From contig PKTB01000019.1 of NCBI GenBank assembly GCA_002869385.1, forward strand, positions 456-64,455: DNA of 64,000 bases, read 5' to 3'. The position numbers were made by a program, and so were the translations under genes. Below, piece by piece: positions 60,626 to 64,000 of the stretch (position 1 is the stretch's first letter; each line of letters opens with the position of its first letter). Below the pieces are notes generated by a model. That model searched no databases. It saw only the letters and a program-made list of their open reading frames with translations, and was not told the origin of the DNA. This DNA comes from Marinilabiliales bacterium. GTDB lineage: Bacteria > Bacteroidota > Bacteroidia > Bacteroidales > ML635J-15.

Positions 60626-61709
60626 ACGTGTAAACTTTTTCCTTAATAATTTTATACGTTTCATATCTTCCATTGCTATTTACCTTTATCAAATAAGTCG
60701 CGGGACTATAGTTAGATACATTAAGATTAAAGCTGTTTTCTAAGTTTTCAATTCTATCAATAAACTGACCATTGATGTTATAAATTTCTAATGAGAATTT
60801 TACTTCAAGTGTTATTGTTAAGTTATCTGTTACTGGGTTTGGATAGATTTTATTTAAGCAATTATTTTGACTTATTATGCTAACAGTTTGTGTCTTGGCA
60901 ATTTCCATCCCAGCTAAATTATGAGTGAGGGGTGTGCTATAGATAACTTCACTGTTCTCTCCATCTAAATCTGCTTTTACAATAAATCCATTGTCCCTTT
61001 CTATCCAAAATATTTTATCATTAATTTCATCAATAGCCATAACACCAATAACACCTGAACCATCTTGAACAAGGCTGTAATTATTTCCATCATAGTCTAT
61101 CTTTGCAATATTGTCATTGGTTCTATTATTAAAATAAATAAATTGGTTTTTAGTATCTAAACATAATTCAAATAATGAAGTGTTTGTGTCTAATATGGTC
61201 GTTATTTCACTCCCATCAATATTTGCACGGTAAACAATGCCTTCATCATAATCAGTCCAAAATATATAGTTTTGAATAGTGTCAATGCCTAATCCCATTA
61301 CTAGACCAGAGTTTGGAATTAAAACTTGGTCACCTGTTCCATCAAAATTGCATGATTTGATGCAATCTTCATAGCTTTCGGAATAATATAATCGATTATT
61401 TTTTGAGTTGACTTCAACAATATCTATATTGCTATTTGTGCTAATAACATCTATAAGGTCTGTACCATCAAATTTGCAACTTCTTATTTTACTATAGTCG
61501 GGAGCAGCCCAGTAAATTCTACTGTTTTCATTGTCTACACTAATCCTTTTCATTGAATATTGCTCATTACAAACAAGTTCGATATTTTCTCCGTCTAAAT
61601 TTGATTTAAAAATTTCTCCCGAACTGTACTCTCCCCAAAACAAAATACCTTGTGCGCTTGAAGTTAGTAAAGACAAAGTGAATAGAATAAAAATATTAAT
61701 ATGTTTCAT
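60615..61709 (-). CDS. YWTD-propeller T9SS cargo protein
   Basis: The 364-residue secreted protein has a signal peptide (IFILFTLSLLTSSAQG). A beta-propeller of LDL-receptor class B (YWTD-like) repeats follows (IYWAAPDYSKIRSCKFDGTD, IFWTDYDEGIVYRANIDGSE, IFWIERDNGFIVKADLDGEN; residues about 22-270), then a type A sorting domain (KIYPNPVTDNLTITLEVKF ... ). It is predicted to be surface-attached through the T9SS. Its 3' end overlaps that of neuA by 11 bp (convergent). The sorting domain is nearly identical at DNA level to that of the next gene. Confidence 0.82.
   Translation of the reverse strand: MKHINIFILFTLSLLTSSAQGILFWGEYSSGEIFKSNLDGENIELVCNEQYSMKRISVDNENSRIYWAAPDYSKIRSCKFDGTDLIDVISTNSNIDIVEVNSKNNRLYYSESYEDCIKSCNFDGTGDQVLIPNSGLVMGLGIDTIQNYIFWTDYDEGIVYRANIDGSEITTILDTNTSLFELCLDTKNQFIYFNNRTNDNIAKIDYDGNNYSLVQDGSGVIGVMAIDEINDKIFWIERDNGFIVKADLDGENSEVIYSTPLTHNLAGMEIAKTQTVSIISQNNCLNKIYPNPVTDNLTITLEVKFSLEIYNINGQFIDRIENLENSFNLNVSNYSPATYLIKVNSNGRYETYKIIKEKVYTFIF
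60679..60846 (-). repeat. Duplicated T9SS sorting-domain sequence, copy 1
   Basis: The block aligns with 61786-61953 at a constant 1,107-bp offset, differing at only scattered bases. It encodes the sorting domain of the YWTD protein. Confidence 0.8.
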
Positions 61710-61742
61710 TTATAGAATGATTGAGAATTAGATAATCAAGAT

Positions 61743-63146
61743 TTATAATTTTATAAATTTCTTTATTACTTGTTTGTTATCTAAATTTACTTTTATCAAA
61801 TAAGTTGCGGGACTATAGTCAGATACGTTAAGATTAAAACTGTCTTCTAAGTTTTCAATTCTATCAATAAACTGACCATTGATGTTATAAACTTCTAATG
61901 AGAATTTTCCTTCAAGAGTTATTGTTAGATTATCTTTTACAGGGTTTGGATATACAGATGATAATGGAATAATTTCCATTGGTGTACTTTGTTCATTATC
62001 AAATCCTGGATAACCAGGATAATAATATGTATATGGTAAACCATAACTGCATTGATTCCCACCTAAATAAATCCCTTCGGAAATATAATCGCAGTCTTCC
62101 CCACTAACATTAGGGTTACTTATCTCACCAAGGTAATAATCACCTTCTTTTGCAACATATATTTTTCCGTTAGGGCCAAGTTGTAGTGCATCCAATCTTG
62201 AATAACTTGTTTGAATAGTAGTATAACTTGACATTGGCTCTTCCTGACTTAAGTCAAATTGTATCAGCTTCGCATTAGCATAAATATCATAAGTAGCATA
62301 AAGTTTTGTTCCATCGGGGGAAAATTCAATACCAAAAGCTCTGTCAAAAGTGACAGAAGTTCTTGGGTTGCTAACAATACCTGTGGAGTTGTCAAAGTCG
62401 AATAACTCAATAACTGCATCATGTTGTGAAACTGCAAGTTTGTCCCATTGTAAAGAGGCTTTAATAAAGCCTGCTGCATTAACCCAGCCATTATAGTCTG
62501 GATTTGCTGACCAACCTCCTTCATGAACAGACCCAACTGCACTAACAACAGGAGTTTCCGAAATACCTTGAGAACTAATTAAATATGCTACAAATTCATT
62601 TGATTCCCATCTGTGACCAATTAGCCAGATGTCTTGTTGATTTGAATGAGGAACAGCAACTTGACGCTCTGTCATCATTTCTTCAATTAAAATGTTTTTA
62701 TCTTCAGTTACAGCTCCAAGACCTCCATTTTCTGACATATCTATAATAGAATATCTCCAACCATCTGCTAAATGTTCTGCTCCACCATCATCAAGAGTAA
62801 ATAAGTAATAAAGTTTTGAATTTCTGTCAAACAAAACTGGTAGGATTAATGCAGATTGAGCAGAACTCCAATGTCCGGTTAGATTATCACCATTTTCCAT
62901 AACATCATGGTTTGCATTGTATACATTCATTCCATCTGAATAAAACAAAAGGTTGCCTTGTGAGTCTCCAATTGTTGCACAACCTTCAAGCCCAGTAATC
63001 TGCCCTCCGGATAATGATGTTGGAGGTGTTGTGCTAAAATCTACTCCACAATTTTCACCAAAGTACCATTGATTAGCAATATAATCTTGAGAAAAAATGG
63101 CATTACAAAATATAATACTTAAAATTAAAAGAGAAAAAGTTTTCAT
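61743..63146 (-). CDS. T9SS cargo protein with beta-propeller-like domain
   Basis: The 467-residue protein (start ATG 63146) has the signal peptide MKTFSLLILSIIFCNAIFSQ. Propeller-like repeats follow (NQWYFGENCGVDFSTTPPT, GNLLFYSDGMNVYNANHDVM, FSPDGTKLYATYDIYANAKL, LGPNGKIYVAKEGDYYLGEI), then a type A sorting domain (SVYPNPVKDNLTITLEGKF). An upstream in-frame ATG at 63209 is less likely because it would add about 20 residues before the signal peptide. Function is unknown; surface location is predicted. Confidence 0.8.
   Translation of the reverse strand: MKTFSLLILSIIFCNAIFSQDYIANQWYFGENCGVDFSTTPPTSLSGGQITGLEGCATIGDSQGNLLFYSDGMNVYNANHDVMENGDNLTGHWSSAQSALILPVLFDRNSKLYYLFTLDDGGAEHLADGWRYSIIDMSENGGLGAVTEDKNILIEEMMTERQVAVPHSNQQDIWLIGHRWESNEFVAYLISSQGISETPVVSAVGSVHEGGWSANPDYNGWVNAAGFIKASLQWDKLAVSQHDAVIELFDFDNSTGIVSNPRTSVTFDRAFGIEFSPDGTKLYATYDIYANAKLIQFDLSQEEPMSSYTTIQTSYSRLDALQLGPNGKIYVAKEGDYYLGEISNPNVSGEDCDYISEGIYLGGNQCSYGLPYTYYYPGYPGFDNEQSTPMEIIPLSSVYPNPVKDNLTITLEGKFSLEVYNINGQFIDRIENLEDSFNLNVSDYSPATYLIKVNLDNKQVIKKFIKL
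61786..61953 (-). repeat. Duplicated T9SS sorting-domain sequence, copy 2
   Basis: The second copy of the 168-bp block at 60679-60846, encoding the sorting domain of the second protein. Confidence 0.8.
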
Positions 63147-63215
63147 AACAATGCTTGTATTAAATATAAATATTGTTATAAAATTAGCATTTATTTTATG
63201 ATATTGCAAATTAAT

Positions 63216-64000
63216 TTATAGTTTTCTTTTATTAATTTCTTCTTTTAACATTTCAATTTCTTTTCCTGCCTGAGAACTCATCGACGAGTTTTCTTCTGCT
63301 CGTCTTACCAGATAAGGCATTACATGTTTAACAGGACCATAAGGTAAGTACTTTGCAACATTATAACCTTCCTTTGCTAGATTAAAAGAGATGTTATCGC
63401 GCATTCCATATAATTGAGATGTCCAGATTCGTTTATCATTTTTAGCTAAATTGTGCTCCTTCATTAAATGGATCAGATTTGAAACAGAATCTTCGTTATG
63501 AGTACAGTTAAATATTTCAACAAACTCAATATTTTCTACAGATATTTTTATTGCCTCATCATATGCTGCGTCGGTATCTGCCTTGTTTGGGTAAATTGGA
63601 TCAGGATAATTCCCCTCAGCTGCACGATTACGCTCTTTCTCCATATATGCTCCACGAACAAATTTAATCCCAAGCTTAAAATTTTCTCTTTTGGCCATTT
63701 CAATTAAAAATTCTAAATAATCTAATCTGTCAGTGCGATACATTTGTAAAGTAGTAAAAACAATAACTGTTTCTTTATTGTATTGCTTCATAAACTGCAA
63801 GAGAATATCATCTATTCTTTGCTGAAACATATAGTCTTCGGCATCAATTAATACTCTTACTGTTTTTTTGGAGGCATATGAAAAGATTTTATCCATTCTT
63901 TTCGAGAATGCTAAAACCTCAGGATGATTGTCTGGAGTTGTTTGTTTTAAATATTCAGCATCGATTAAGCCAGTTGGTTTGAATACTGCAAATGGAATAT
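63216..64000 (-). CDS. Proline dehydrogenase (5' part outside window)
   Basis: The minus-strand frame stays open from the TAA at 63216 to the right edge; the first in-window ATG (63896) is internal, since the upstream sequence FAVFKPTGLIDAEYL is typical of the ProDH barrel. Further motifs are VRVLIDAEDYMFQQR, LGIKFVRGAYMEKERNRA, EIFNCTHNEDS, SQLYGMRDNISFNLA and LPYGPVKHVMPYLVRRAEEN, the last containing the FAD/proline-binding RRxxEN. The enzyme oxidises proline to pyrroline-5-carboxylate at the membrane. Only the C-terminal 261 residues are visible. Confidence 0.93.
   Translation of the reverse strand, partial: IPFAVFKPTGLIDAEYLKQTTPDNHPEVLAFSKRMDKIFSYASKKTVRVLIDAEDYMFQQRIDDILLQFMKQYNKETVIVFTTLQMYRTDRLDYLEFLIEMAKRENFKLGIKFVRGAYMEKERNRAAEGNYPDPIYPNKADTDAAYDEAIKISVENIEFVEIFNCTHNEDSVSNLIHLMKEHNLAKNDKRIWTSQLYGMRDNISFNLAKEGYNVAKYLPYGPVKHVMPYLVRRAEENSSMSSQAGKEIEMLKEEINKRKL

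Overview
The window is AT-rich chromosomal DNA of a member of the Bacteroidota, probably a marine or sediment Bacteroidales/Marinilabiliales-type organism (the order is inference). The evidence is: many secreted proteins ending in type IX secretion (T9SS) sorting domains of type A (PNP... ending in a lysine-rich tail) or type B (gliding-motility CHU_C type); a GldA-like ABC ATPase; SprB-type adhesin repeats; the ftsX-DUF3098-uppP-truB-queA gene order known from this phylum; and repeated promoter boxes of the Bacteroidota form TAnnTTTG. No tRNA, rRNA, CRISPR array, insertion sequence or phage gene was recognised.

Layout. 1-1752: 5' part of a repeat adhesin running off the left edge. 1946-5201: gldA, manA, udk and a PolB-like exonuclease. 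5202-14632 (minus): two transcription blocks, a PKD-repeat T9SS protein with rnhA, then an Ig-like T9SS protein, ftsX, DUF3098, uppP, truB and queA. 14818-17077: EF-P and a TPR/LuxR-HTH regulator. 17297-23848: a 2,183-residue lectin/FN3 T9SS protein. 24300-27129: a YgjP-type metallopeptidase, small hypotheticals and two tandem acidic lipoproteins. 27303-34070: a 2,255-residue SprB-repeat adhesin. 34074-41444: an MltD-like lytic transglycosylase, a DUF3352/propeller protein, a lipoprotein and a DUF5723 outer-membrane protein. 41461-48796: O-antigen polymerase/ligase, nucleoside deaminase, alkyladenine glycosylase, radC, rpsT, sugar MFS transporter and gltX. 49096-55610: a complete tetR-tolC-mfp-rnd efflux operon followed by a P-II-like gene. 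55705-60625: two methyltransferases and a nonulosonic (sialic/KDN-type) acid module. 60615-63146: two T9SS proteins. 63216-64000: proline dehydrogenase, running off the right edge.

The most striking feature is a set of ten in-frame stop codons (seven TGA, three TAA) inside seven otherwise perfectly open genes: ftsX, the Ig-like protein, the lectin protein (four stops), the SprB adhesin, the DUF3352/propeller protein, the RND pump and the P-II-like gene. No frameshift accompanies any of them. Wherever family or repeat conservation lets the lost residue be read, TGA sits at a glycine position (GGA to TGA). One case is proved inside the window: a 1,050-bp tandem repeat has GGA in one copy and TGA at the same codon of the other. 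The TAA codons could be GAA to TAA. A missing zinc-ligand histidine in the YgjP-type peptidase (CAC to AAC) belongs to the same G:C to T:A class. The pattern is either a G:C to T:A artefact or mutator signature, or less probably UGA decoded as glycine. As a terminator TGA is used only twice in 45 genes.

Together the genes describe a cell-envelope-heavy region: division and peptidoglycan functions (FtsX, UppP, MltD), surface glycan synthesis, efflux, and at least six T9SS cargo or adhesin proteins, mixed with translation housekeeping genes (EF-P, S20, GltX, TruB, QueA).
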